Shown piece by piece: positions 26,966 to 38,470 of a stretch of DNA of 64,000 bases. The notes under the pieces were generated by a model, which did no database searches, was not told the origin of the DNA, and was given only the letters and a program-made list of their open reading frames with translations. This DNA is from Trematomus loennbergii (Eukaryota > Chordata > Actinopteri > Perciformes > Nototheniidae): positions 2,073,712-2,137,711 of the forward strand of contig JAAOOA010000055.1 of the NCBI GenBank assembly GCA_012861695.1. Direction: 5' to 3'. The position numbers and the translations under genes are program-made. Positions within the stretch are counted from its first letter, which is position 1, and each line of letters begins with the position of its first letter.

Positions 26966-27119
26966 GGTCAGAAACTCAAAATCTGTCAAAAGTGAGACAG
27001 CCCCTCCTGGTAAAACCATAACATTATATGTTTGGGAAAAAAATTATACGATAAACATTTTAAACAAGTTTATGACACAGCCAGGCAACATGTTTTGTTT
27101 AACAAAAGGCTTCACTTAC

Positions 27120-27400
27120 CGTGCTTTCGACACTTTAGCCCCCGTTTAGGTGAAATAAATCCAATTTGAGAGGGAGTTTATTCCGTGCATCAACAACTCA
27201 GTCTGGAAAGTCGTCAGTAAAATCCATTGAGAAAGTTTCCAACCGAGGCGCATTTTCATGAGAGGCAACGCTAAAACGTAAATCCCATGTTTTGCGCAAG
27301 AGCACGAGGTATTAAAACGGGAGAAATGTTCAATCAATCAGCGTCGGAGTGCAAACTTAGCGGCACTACACTTTTCTTGCAGAAGAAGTAGAAGAAACTC
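27120..27400 (-). other. spry2: non-coding exon 1 of the Sprouty gene
   Basis: The segment ends at the strong donor after base 27120. The upstream limit near 27400 is estimated from a TATA-like GATAAAA at about 27437-27443 on the minus strand. The exon has CpGs and two upstream ORFs: a 5-codon one (ATGGGATTTACG, stop TAG) and a longer one at 27146-27259. No continuous frame leads into exon 2. Confidence 0.6.
27146..27259 (-). other. upstream ORF, 37 codons, in Sprouty exon 1
   Basis: ATG at 27257-27259 (followed two codons later by a second in-frame ATG) runs to TAA at 27146-27148. The peptide starts MKMRLGWKLSQW. It ends before the splice donor and so would be wholly inside the 5' leader. 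If the first exon is transcribed as modelled, ribosomes would meet it before the main start, which could dampen Sprouty translation. Peptide function is not implied. Confidence 0.45.
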
Positions 27401-27720
27401 CAGCTCAGAAGTTGTTAAAACTCGGTGTGTTTTATCCGCAGGGCTCTGGGAGTTTGCGAGTACTTTTTCTCGTGTATTTTTTTTTTGCTCTTTCCGGAGA
27501 GGAGGTCGGGATTTGGGCTGTAAATGGCGTCAAGCTGAAGGGGGAACAGAGCGCTTGTTGTTGCAGCGGATATCTCGCATCCGGTGCTCAGCCATTGGCT
27601 GTGAGAGAGCAGCCATTCACACCCAGTCTTATCAATTATACTGCAGGGCCAAACACTGCTGGTCCGGCTGGAAATATGAAGGCTGCGCTCCTAAAGTCCT
27701 GCACCTCTTATCGTTGGTGA
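27400..27720 (-). promoter_or_regulatory. spry2: promoter region of the Sprouty gene
   Basis: Upstream of exon 1 on the minus strand are a CCAAT box (AGCCAATGG, near 27592-27600), an ETS-type core (TTCCGG, 27492-27497) and a TATA-like GATAAAA near 27440. CpG content is higher than in the flanks. ETS factors are ERK targets, and Sprouty genes are ERK-induced feedback inhibitors, so the ETS site fits the expected regulation. Confidence 0.55.
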
Positions 27721-28048
27721 TCCATTTCTAGGCAGCACTTTACATATCTCTTCCCTGATGAAGAGAAGGTGTTACAGTAGTGCATGCTGCTGGGGTAGTA
27801 ATGGGATAGTTTGAGTTCTTCTACATAGGCTGCAAATAAAGATATTATGATCATTAATAAGTGTGCTTTTTATTTATAACACTGTAAATACCAAGTCAAA
27901 GGATATAATTTGACTTTTGCAATGCAATTTGTATGGAGTGCAAACGTTTTCATAACATAATAAGTTATTTAGAGACATTTTCATTTTGTAAGTCAGAAAT
28001 ATCTGTGGTTGCATCTACATACAGGTAAAAGAGAGTACAAAGTACAAC

Positions 28049-28100
28049 GTTGAGGTAGCCTACTTGCACATTACGTTGATGTAGCCTACTTGCACATTAC
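28049..28100. repeat. two-copy 26-bp tandem duplication
   Basis: Units 28049-28074 and 28075-28100 both read GTTGA, then G or T, then GTAGCCTACTTGCACATTAC. They differ at one base, so the duplication is recent. Confidence 0.93.
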
Positions 28101-29029
28101 TTTTTATAGTGTACTTTTCACTCCACAACATTTAACTGATGGCTTTACATATTTTTATTTCATATGCAAGTATATCAACTTGTGAAATATGTTGCATGTA
28201 TCGATTCATGGCATCATTTGGCAAAATGTCCCAAAATATAGTCGAGTAGAAGTACAAAGTTACATAAAGCTGAAATACTTGTACTTATAAAGAAAAAGTA
28301 GACTACTTTGTTGCTTCACATCACTTTAACCATATATACTTTAGTTTAAATAACTAAATATGCTTTTTCTCTCAGATGACAGAAATTTACTTCAAAAGGT
28401 ATTTGACAAGTTACTTTAAGAGACATCTTCTGGCCTTGAGATATTGACTTGCCTCGACTAACTGGGCACCCCTGGAGACTTTGATCACGTTTAACCATTT
28501 AAAAAAACATTTGCCAGAATGCTATAGATCTAAGGTTAAATTAAATCCATGGTACAATTCACTTTCAGTAATCTGTTGTGAAAAATAATGGAACAGCTCT
28601 CCCTTGTGGATATTCTTTGGTACTGCATACTGCAATGAGTAGAGGCTGTATGTGACAGTTCAAAAATAACCATTTAGATCTGTTTAAATATCCATTAAAT
28701 ACATCTGGAACGTTTTTATAATGTATAATCTGTAATTAAAAGTGGTAAGTTTATATATTGTTAAAAAGGAGTCAAGTACATGTGTGCATTAAAAAATACA
28801 GGAAATGTAGAACCATGAAAAAATGTGAATCGGTAAGTTTGATTTAAGGAAGACAAACAAACTAATTAAGTGCCAGGCTGTAGTCAGAGTGTTACCAATG
28901 AAACTGAGACCTTTCCTGAAGAAGTAATACAAGGACCAATTAAGCCTGTGTTCATAAAAACAATGAGAGTCTAGACATCTCTCTTCACTCTCTTCTCTGT
29001 TTAAGTAATACAGTGTCAAATCATTTCCA

Positions 29030-29230
29030 GCCGGTGTAATGATGAAGTTGTGACCACACCACTGGGAGAAGTCGCTTTAATTAACTCAGAGTACGACTTG
29101 GCAAATTAACTTGGATCCAGGTCAGGAAGCTTTCAAGACTCTCTTTCTTTCTTCAAACAATTTATCTTCCTTTGTTTCCCCTGCCTCACCGGCTGCTGTT
29201 CATTTACTTTGAAGCCTTTATTCATTGTGT
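29030..29230. promoter_or_regulatory. candidate conserved non-coding element
   Basis: Balanced unique sequence, ORF-free, with TTTAATTAACTC and AAATTAAC homeodomain-type cores, about 1.6 kb upstream of the Sprouty promoter. Inference from composition and position only. Confidence 0.27.
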
Positions 29231-32200
29231 TACAATAAGAATGGAAATGTTACATGGTTGTGTAGCTTGAACAGGCAGCAGAACAATCACTAACATGATA
29301 AATCAATATTTCATTCAGCGGATCAGCCTAATAAAAACATTGAAAGGCAACAACAGTAAATGCAGCTTTTAAGCTATTGAACAGTTTTAGTCACAGATCA
29401 AGGTTCATTTCTCTTACCCCCCTGAGAACTTTTATATAACAAAAACAAGCTCACAGACAACAATTACAAAGAGAGAAGCTTGAACTTGTGAACTCTTTTA
29501 CAATGAATAAAGAATAAAGTAGTATTATCTGCAAGGGCACACGATGCACATTCAAACCCATCGACCCCGAACCTTGTGAATTTCGATGTCAACAACAGCT
29601 AGCATTCACTCAGTTTCCACATCTGACGTGCTCTGAATGGACTGCAACAGATTGGGAAAGGATACGCAATTTTTCTGATGAGGTATGCAGCCACGCATAA
29701 GCATGAGTGAGGGGTAAAGATTGAGGCTGATGACCAATTTTCTTCCTGTTACACACTAAAACCTTGCTGATTATGTAAGGAGGTTGTTTTCCTCTGTGCA
29801 TTTTACACTCAAGTGGTCATACACTTGTCATTTCCCATTGTTATTCAGAACTAGGTTTCCTTAAAGGTGCAATCAAGAGCTAACACGTACTCTTTATTTC
29901 CTATACTGCAGCTCCACCAAAGAAAAAAAACACCTCATCACCATCAAATTGAGACACTGTAAGAATTTGTGTTCACTGCATAAATGCTGAAAAATGTGTT
30001 TACTGTACACTAAGATCCATGTATTTGTAGCACCATTTTAATTATATCTCAGTGACAGACGATAACAATATTTCACCTATCCTGTCCCCGGAAGATTTGT
30101 CGATCCACCTTGACAATAAAAGGTCACTTAATTGAATTTAGCTCGCATTCTAGCGTCCATCAGTCATGTACTCTCGCCCAGCCATGTCCCTGGCTGTTGA
30201 ATCAACCATGATAAATGTCCGTTTACTGTGGAGCCAGCAAGGGCAGAAAATGGAGTATTTAATGATGGCTGACTTACAGCAATTTCAAAAGTTTTTGTCC
30301 TGCACCGCAAGCAATGCCCTTTCTTTTGTTATCCCAGAATACCTGCACAGTGAATCTAACTCCCGCGGAGCTTGGCAGAATGAAAAAAAAAAAAAAAAAG
30401 AAAATTGAAATGAAACCTAAAACCCCCGCTGCTGCAGGAGATGAACTGTGTCTGGATTGTCAAGCAGACCCTGCAGACTGTTTGAAAAGGTTTTGTAAAA
30501 AAGAAGAAGGACACAGTCTCAAAGTCCATCACCTCTTCCCCTCGCTGTGATGGAGTTCTCGCTGCAGCATTGCTGTGATATGATCCTGTAGCATGATGAG
30601 TGGGCCATTACAGCTGCCAGGTGGAGCAATGTACTACATCTACCCACAAATGTGTTCACCAAAGAGCCGTGCATTTCTGTGCCATGTACTTCTTTATGGA
30701 TCAATAAATCTAACCAGGTTTCACATTTTATGTTTTTTCGCTCCGTGACTCGGTTTGGATATGCTGTTCTGGCTGACTTTTTCATTATTTCCAATTGACT
30801 TGTTTTAAAACTTGGAAAAGGGGATTTAAATATGCATATAATGGAAACATGCATGCCATTATAATGAAAGGCCAACATGTCCCAGGTTAAAGTCAACATC
30901 AAATCATCAGAGAAACTAACATGAAGTGATTTGTACTGCAGTGCAGACCTACATAGTCTTATTATTACAAATGCAGTAATGAAAAGACCATTCTTTTGTA
31001 TCCACATAACCCTGAGAGCCAAAGAAGATTCCAAGGAAAGCAGAAAAATACATTTCTGTAGAAAAGTGATTGTATTTCTCTTTTAAAAGAAGAAAGTATA
31101 AAGTGTACTTTGGATATAGAAAGACTATCATCCACAGACACAAAATAACATCTGTGTGGCTCAAGAGGGTGTTATATTGTGGCTGACTTCGGGGCAGTGA
31201 CCTAAATAACAAATAAATGGATTTTTGGGCTGTCAGAACAAAAATCTGCAGAATTGTCACATCTTCGGACATCTGCTTTTTAATTCATCAAACAAACACC
31301 TCCTTTGAGCACATATTCAATAAACTGACTTACTACACATAGACACACATCGCTCTTTTTAACTTTTGCATCTTCTATTCTGTACTGGTGTGCTTCTATC
31401 AAGAGCATGACCCTATGGAGTTCACAGCTTTGAATACTAACTCTGTTCCAACTCTTGCTGACTTCTCTGCTGCCTCCCCTTTTCATTACAATACAGAGAA
31501 TACATGCAGTACACAAAGGCTGTGCTGAAGAGTCTCAGAGGAGGCTGATAGCACGCCTGGTCGGGGCAGAATTGGAGAGGAGAAAAGGGAATCGCAGAAT
31601 AGTTGCTGTTGGTGCTACGAGTCGTGATATGGGTACTGAGTGAGGCTCGGGGAGCCATTATTTTTGTGTGGGTGGCTGCGAACCACCCTATTAACTCGAC
31701 TGAACACCACACAAACGTCCATCCTGACAAGTCATTTCATATAGTGCATTTCATAGTTATATTAAATGGTCTTCCAGTATGTAAAAAAGGACTTCATTTG
31801 GCTGTAGAATATTTTTATATTGTCTAAAGAAACAACACAATTCAAGACTATTAACTGTATTAAATTATATTTGATTGTTTTTTGGAGAGCAGTCCGTGCC
31901 ACAAATACACAATAATATTAATCACTCTGGTGAAGTACAAATTGATCAGGGTCAAAAGGGGCTGGACCTTACCTTTAATTGTATGAAAAAGTAAGACTGT
32001 CTCCAACATTGTTTATCTTGTAGTATTTTTGGTTCCTGTGAGCTCTTCTATGCACACCTGAGTTGATACATCTACTGAACTTCATTATTGGAAAATGTAC
32101 AAAAAAACCTCCCTTACTTTCTGCAAATAGAAAAACTGTCTCCTAAAACTTTTCCTTTCTGTTTGGAGAGTATTCTCTCAGAGCGATTGTCCTGTCACTG

Positions 32201-35200
32201 ATCTCTGCACTGCTCAACACTCAGTTTTCTCTTGACACTCATGTGGATTCATCTCAAAACTCGTCTTAGCTGCTGTGAACGAGAGGTTAGCTAAAGTTCT
32301 TTCACTGACCCACTCGTAAAAAAAGAAATTTCTAATAATTATGTGGTTTCTAACAATATCACCCGTTTGAGAAAGCCTATAAGAAATTGAAAAGAGGCTT
32401 CCATGCTCTAAGAAATGTCACAGATTAGCAGAGAGGGTGTGGAAACCTCCAGGGTGTTTGACTGACACAGCCGCATTTATTCTGTTTTTGGTTTCTGCGA
32501 GTACAGAGATGTTTATTTTCTGTTTGCACACGATTTTATGAAATATGAATATTGATGCTCAACTGTCAGGGATTCACGTTGGCAGGAGCTTTTTGTTCAA
32601 CAGCACGAAGAAGAAGCTTAAATCTTTGTTAAAATTGCATAAAAGGCATTCATCACGGGACATTACCCCTTATGTATGGCTCAAATGGGAATAGACTCAA
32701 CAGGCAGCAGAAAAGAGCTGCCAGAGAAGCATAAAACCAGACAGTGCAGACACTATCCAATCCTTCATCCTGAGATTTTGTGGTGGCAAAAAGCCTCCGC
32801 ATGTTTTCCCTCTCGGTAAAGTGATAAGGGTTAGAGGTGAGTCCACTGTGGGAGGTGCAGAAGAGCAGAAGAAAAAGAAAAACCCAGACATGCTGTCAGG
32901 TCTCAGGGATGTAGCTGTCCAGCTGGGGTCACTGTTGTGGTGTGGTTAATGAGACTGTGTGTCCGCGAGTCATACAGCGTCTCCTCATCTATCACAATAA
33001 CAAGAACTGGACCAGTGGGCAGAAGGCGAGGAGGGGATTCACTTCACTTGAGGAAGGTTTTTGTGCGTCACGTCGCGTGTGTGAGGCTGTTTTGGCCCCA
33101 TAAGCTGCATCACACACAGGAGATGTGGGATTTTAAAGAGGTCTAAAATACATATACTATTAATTTACTTTATAGGGAATGCTGGATCCAGCGTTTTGTG
33201 ACAAAAAGACATCATCTGTCTCTGCTGCTATGATTTTGACTATATGCCACTTTCCCAACCGTTATGGTGCTGTTCTACTTTGGGAATGTTTTTTGGTGTA
33301 GCGCTCAGAAGTGGGTACAATGAGAAGACTTCAAAAAGGGCATCCCGTTTGATAAGAAACAAAAAACACGTATCAAGTAATTCATTCTTTGTGTGACCTG
33401 AATGTGTTTGAGACACTATTGTCCTACTTCCCTGTTACAAGATGTCCTCAGAGTACTTCAGCCTGTGTGAGTTCCCCATGATTTATACAAATGTTCCCCA
33501 GCTTTTCTAAAAATGTATTTTCTATCCCCAACAGAAAGTAGTGCACTATCACATAACCAATTTGCCATGGGACACCGCGCTTCTGCCTCAGAGGTGCGAA
33601 AGGTTTCTCTTCAGTTGTGTTTTATACACTGGAAAACACTTCCACAAAACACATAGACACAGCTGAAACTATATCCTTAGGCAAAACTGTTACAATAGTG
33701 ATATATTGATAATTGTACACGAGGAAGGAGTTACGGAAACTAAGAGTGAAATCTCATTGTCATGGCAACCTGTTTGGCAGAACAGCCCTGCAACGGCATA
33801 TTTTCCTCGCTCCGCAGGGAGTAGGGTAAACTGTGAATATAATAATGTGATAATGCATCTAACAAATACAGGAGGTGTGATGTGATGGTGTGCTCTGTAC
33901 GTTCCACACGTTGCCCTGATATAAATGTGTTTCTTAATTTCCTGTTCTAATAAAAGGGAAGGAGGAGTAATCAGCTTTACGTTGGGAATATTATCTGCTG
34001 GCTTTCAAGCTGCAGTTACAGGAAAATGTACCAAAATACACATTTAACTCATATCCACCCTTCAGTACTGCAGAGCAAATGAATTATCCAAATGGAAAAT
34101 AGTGGTGGAGCAAATGGATGTTGCTCTCTGGATCCATTAGAGCAGGGGTTTTCAAAGTATGACACTAAGGGCTCTCCAAACATAAGTTTTTCTTTGACTA
34201 TTTTACCAAAATATTGAACATGTTTGAGCATGAAAGAATGTCAGTGTTGCCAAAATGTAAGAACCGTAAATAGGACGACCTGAGCCTCAAAATGTTCCTG
34301 GTCAACATCAAGAGTCTATTATTCTTTGTCTAACTTTGTACAGATAAATAAACAACTACTTTGAGTACTTTGATACTGAATAAAACGTGATGATTTTGAG
34401 GCAAGTTCTTGAGTTCTAAACAGATATATGGATGTATATTTTCAGCCGACATTGAAGGTAATGACAATGGATACAAAATGACAAAAGTTGGCATATGGCA
34501 ACTTGCTAAGCCCAACCCTAAGTTCTGAAACTTATTAACAGGATTTGACATGCTTGGCTAAAACTACCCACCGGGCACTTTCATGTATAAAATGATCCTG
34601 CAGTGGCACGAAGCAATTTTGTAAAAAGCACTTTCCACTATAGTGAAATTGCAGCTTTAACATCCTTGGGAGACTGCATTGAATAGTACACATGCAAACA
34701 GACGCCCACATACACATACATACAGTCTCACACATCCTTGTATGCGCAAACACACAGCAATTTCTGCCCTATCATTACTGTGCAGTGCCATACACCTTAT
34801 ATCCTCCCTCTCCTCAGAGTGACTGGGAGCTAAATTTGATTTCCGCCTCATAACTCTCTCCATAATGCGATATCGCCAGCACTAAATTGCCAAGATAACC
34901 TTTATCAGAGCAGAGGTGAAAGCCCTGAATCGTTGAGTGGTTATTCCTCTGCAAGGCAAGGAAAACAAGTAGGGGGGATAAAATATATTTCCCTTCTGGC
35001 GCAGCCACGGACACCTAAGCAGCATCACTGAGCTATTTGGATTGAAGCCAGGGGGTAAAGAAATGTTTGAGGGAATTGGAAACGAATGGACAGAGAATCT
35101 GAATAATCCTCCTGCAGGTGATGATAGCAGAACTTTATCCTTTTTCGCCACATCTGAGGAGTCATTTGCAAAGTGTGACTGCGCGTATGTTTGGGCTGCA

Positions 35201-36235
35201 AATGATGCTCTTTCAATACAACTTTGTTTACTCAACCTTAGAACAAATATCAAAGAGTGTTTTCATGTGCCAGTCTTTCTACATCTCTGAACCCAAAGCA
35301 AAGAGCTCGTTTTCTTTGTGTTTCTCCATCTGAGTAATAATTCACTGACTGGTGTATCTATTTTTAAAATCTTCTTTCATCATATAAAACAGAATCCATG
35401 ATGCATTGTGTAAAACAATCGATACTTAAAATACTTTGAAAGCTACTCTCATTCTACTTCTTGCTTGTGTTTGGTTTGATGTCGTTATAGATACAACTAT
35501 TAATGATATCACACTAATGCAAACATTTTGTGAGTGTCAAATTGTTGTAATGACGTTTGCTTAGAAAAATAATCTGAATTCTTCCAACACTGAAAAAACG
35601 AATTCTTCCCTCACTGCTGCAATCTATAGAGAATCATTTCACAACATGAAACGATACATCTGTGACGATAAAGGATGATAAAGAAAACATCTAGAGAAGG
35701 CCACCAAACAACCGCAGGTCTGAGTTCAATAAAGGATAACAAAACTAAGAAACTGTGCACAAGAACACCGTGACCGTCGGGATTGTAACCAGGCAACTTG
35801 AGCAGATTTGTATTTCTGGGAACAGAGATTCAAGTGTCAGTGAGTCCCGCCTGTGCTAATAGACACCTGCACACTGTTGGAGTGACATGGTTTTCGCAAG
35901 TTTTCTAAGCTGGCCTAGTGGCCTCTGTGCCGTGACAATAGACACCATGACATACAGGCTAATAGGTACCCTTACTGCCAATGTACGCACACCAAGTGTG
36001 ATATCACTGCTGTCACACTGAGAGGAAGTTTAAAGCTAAACTTACTTTTTCCACTTTGCTGATTGCTTGTCAGACCAAGCATTTCTTACATCTGCTTATG
36101 AGGAGGTGGCAATTATGATTCATTGTATGAAATAACTTGATTCTATACAATTCAATGAATCAAAGTCCCCGACTCCCTGATGCAATCGCTTTTGAGTGGG
36201 GTGGATTGCCATGCAATCATATGTACATTACTTGA

Positions 36236-36358
36236 GCTGTTTTCAGCCTTTTTGCTAAGCTAAGTTAGCTGGCTGCATGCGGTATAGATTTGCGTCAGAA
36301 GGCAAACATGCTTCGATCTTTTCATCTAAATCCCCGCGAGACGCATTTCCCAACGTCA
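36236..36358. repeat. diverged copy of a dispersed teleost repeat
   Basis: The run TTTTTGCTAAGCTAAGTTAGC, then GGCTGC, then a TTCATCTAA...GACGCATTTCCCAA tail matches the layout of a short repeat I recognise as frequent in fish genomes. Its class is not known to me. It directly abuts the next repeat. Confidence 0.5.
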
Positions 36359-36403
36359 TCATGTGTCTGACAGAGGAATGGGAGGTGAATGGTAAAATGT
36401 ACG

Positions 36404-36905
36404 TGATATGCTAAGGGACGGGACATCCCTAAGCGGTGTCATCTTTTTTTCCTTCTAATTTGTTATTATTTGGTGCAGGCACGAAACATACTACCAATAT
36501 AAATATATTGCTTCTAAAATCGTTCTGTGTCAGAATACTTCAATCTGTATTTTTTAAATGTCTTTTTCCTTCTAATTTGTTATTATTTACATTGCTTTTA
36601 AAATCGTTCTGTGTGACACGAAAAAAATGGCGAAATCGTGTTGGTGAACACGAATCAATAGATTAATTTCGTGACTATAACACGAAATGCCGTGAGACTG
36701 TGTTGGGTGGAGGCAATCACAACAGAGCCGGCCAGCTAACCAATCAGAGCAGACTGGGTTTCAGACAGAGGGTGAAAAGAGGTGCTGCAGCACAGGCAGT
36801 ATGAGACAAATAAAGCGCTTTTTGAACATTAAAGCATGGAGACATGTCACAGTAGAGACAGACAATATAAATATGAACATGAAAATGATATAATAGGGCC
36901 CCTTC
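36404..36905. mobile_element. teleost GGGGCCCTATTATG-type element with nested insertion
   Basis: The right end TATAATAGGGCCCC is the inverse of the left end seen at 50097 (AAAGGGGCCCTATTATGC), so the family has inverted termini. Both copies share GACGGGACAT and ACCAATCAGAGCAGACTGGG. In this copy the shared body is split: sequence breaks off at about 36434 and resumes at about 36714 (CAATCACAACAGAGC), with about 280 bases of other repeat inserted. The left end is missing. Confidence 0.75.
36446..36614. repeat. direct repeat inside the nested insertion
   Basis: TTTCCTTCTAATTTGTTATT and ATTGCTT(C/T)TAAAATCGTTCTG occur in the same order twice: 36446-36530, and 36562-36614 with about 45 bases fewer between them. 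The following CACGAAA/TTTCGTG motifs form short inverted repeats. The insert is therefore itself a partially tandem element. Confidence 0.75.
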
Positions 36906-37089
36906 TAAAGATGCTAACGCTGCCTCGAAGAGTACTAGGTTTAAGTAACCACTCATGACCTCCAGTGGATAGTTTAAAGTATAAATTCAAATGGAAGAAA
37001 TATCCTGTTCAGCCAAAGTGAGTCACACAGGAGCTCTTTATAACATTCATATTTCCAGTTTCATTAACACTGCTCATATTCCAAATGGG

Positions 37090-37330
37090 GTTGAAAAAAA
37101 GGATCAAATCCAATTGGGCAACAGAGACCAGCCCTGGTGAGAGAGAGCAGCATTGTTGACAGAGTTGCTGCCAATTCACTCATGCAAATCATCAATAATG
37201 CCTCTATCTGCTGTGATTTAGAACTCAGTAATTACTTTTGAGCAACACTTTCAACATTGGCTCCAGAAGCTAATTAGGAAATAGGAATAAAAAGGGCTAT
37301 TAAATGGGCGTTATTGCACAAGAGTATGAA
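37090..37330. promoter_or_regulatory. candidate conserved non-coding element with octamer
   Basis: ORF-free complex sequence with a perfect ATGCAAAT octamer (37182-37189), nearby ATCAATAATG, CAGTAATTAC and AGCTAATTAGG homeodomain-type cores. Inference only. Confidence 0.3.
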
Positions 37331-38309
37331 ATGATATGATGGAATGTACTTTGTTTAGACTGAAAAAAGGGTCTCAGTAACAGACATAATAAACATTTTG
37401 ATTATTGTTATTGAGCTCGGAATGAAGTTAATGTACTAGTAGCAAAAGAGGAAGGGAAATGTATTATTTTCTTTGTGCTCAGAGTAAAGTCTGGTCAACC
37501 TTGTTTAAACCCCCACCAGGTGATGGATGAGGAGATGGGGTAAATCCAGCAGCTCAGAGCCAGCACGTCTGGACTTTGGCAGGGCGGGTAATAGCGGGAG
37601 AGAGGTACATCGCTCCCACTCTGCCAAGCAACGCACAACTCTTCCAGTTAACTCTGAGCCATGGGCATTAGATGCAGAAATAGCTCCCGACTTCATTGAT
37701 TTAAATACAGAAGTATAAAACCATAAATATCAATAAGTCTCAAGTAGTGCACGGGAAAGCAAGCTTTATTTTGAAAGCAGTCACGATTGCAGACCTTAAT
37801 CATGACCCATCAGCTCTACAGTGCTGTGTCTTCATTTTGTCCAAATAGAAAAGATTATACTGTTGCCAAAGCTGTGCGGCAACAACAGAGGATTTGAGGA
37901 CTTATTCTTGTACAGGAAAAGTTGATTCTTCGCCTAATGCACTCTAGATCGCGTCATTTCTCTGTTTTATAAAACTATTAGTTCTGAGTCACATGAAGGT
38001 AAAGATTTGATTTTCTGTTTCTAGTGTGAATAAAGCCTAAGACGCCCGGCGCATATGAATCCAAAAGCCCCGGAAAAGAAATCTCTCTGGCTCAGACTAT
38101 ATGTCTATCAGTGGGTATTATGTGAGCACCAGTTGGCTTCTTCCTCCGCCGATGTGTCACTCTTCCCCTCCTCTTCCTCCCTGCTTTTCAATCCGTCCCC
38201 ATTCTCTTTCTTCCTGGCACAAAAGGGTCTATAGCGGGCCGTCTGAGCAGTAGAAAAGACCCTAATGTTTTCAGGAAGCCGATGATGCCTCAGCCATACC
38301 CAATGTGCC

Positions 38310-38470
38310 ACGAGCCAATAGTGGTGCTTCGTTCGGGCAATCTGCTGTTGGGCCCGACGTGAGTGGACTCGTGAGCAGCGGCCTCTGAAGGCCTTTAATG
38401 GCCGAGCTTGGCCGCAGAGTCCAGAGTCAGCCCCTCTGGTTATGGATTACAATTGTAATAGAATCACACT
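38310..38470. promoter_or_regulatory. candidate GC-richer regulatory island
   Basis: A short segment with several CpGs (CGTTCGGGC, CCCGACG, CTCGTGAG) inside AT-rich desert, followed by ATGGATTACAATTG. No ORF or splice-bounded exon. It may be a small enhancer or remnant CpG cluster. Confidence 0.22.

Larger units (their letters stand above)
25135..27119 (-). other. spry2: intron 1 of the Sprouty gene (5' UTR intron)
   Basis: Bounded by a strong donor (CACG|GTAAGTG, GT at 27118-27119) and acceptor CTGTTACAG (AG at 25135-25136), about 1985 bases. It contains no supported exon; the 161-codon ORF at 25931-26416 lacks coding features. A CAG|CATG-rich area and a poly-G run near 26497 are present. 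A single intron in the 5' UTR followed by one coding exon is the usual Sprouty gene structure. Confidence 0.75.
27721..36235. other. gene desert upstream of the Sprouty gene
   Basis: AT-rich unique sequence. The longest ORF (171 codons, minus, 30519-31034) has no signature and ordinary AT-rich codons. A poly-A run lies at 30380-30398. Apart from the tandem repeat at 28049-28100 and the possible element at 29030-29230, I see nothing to annotate. Confidence 0.5.

Noticed and set aside
30519..31034. 171-codon minus-strand ORF
   Set aside because: No domain, no supported splice sites, composition like the flanking desert.
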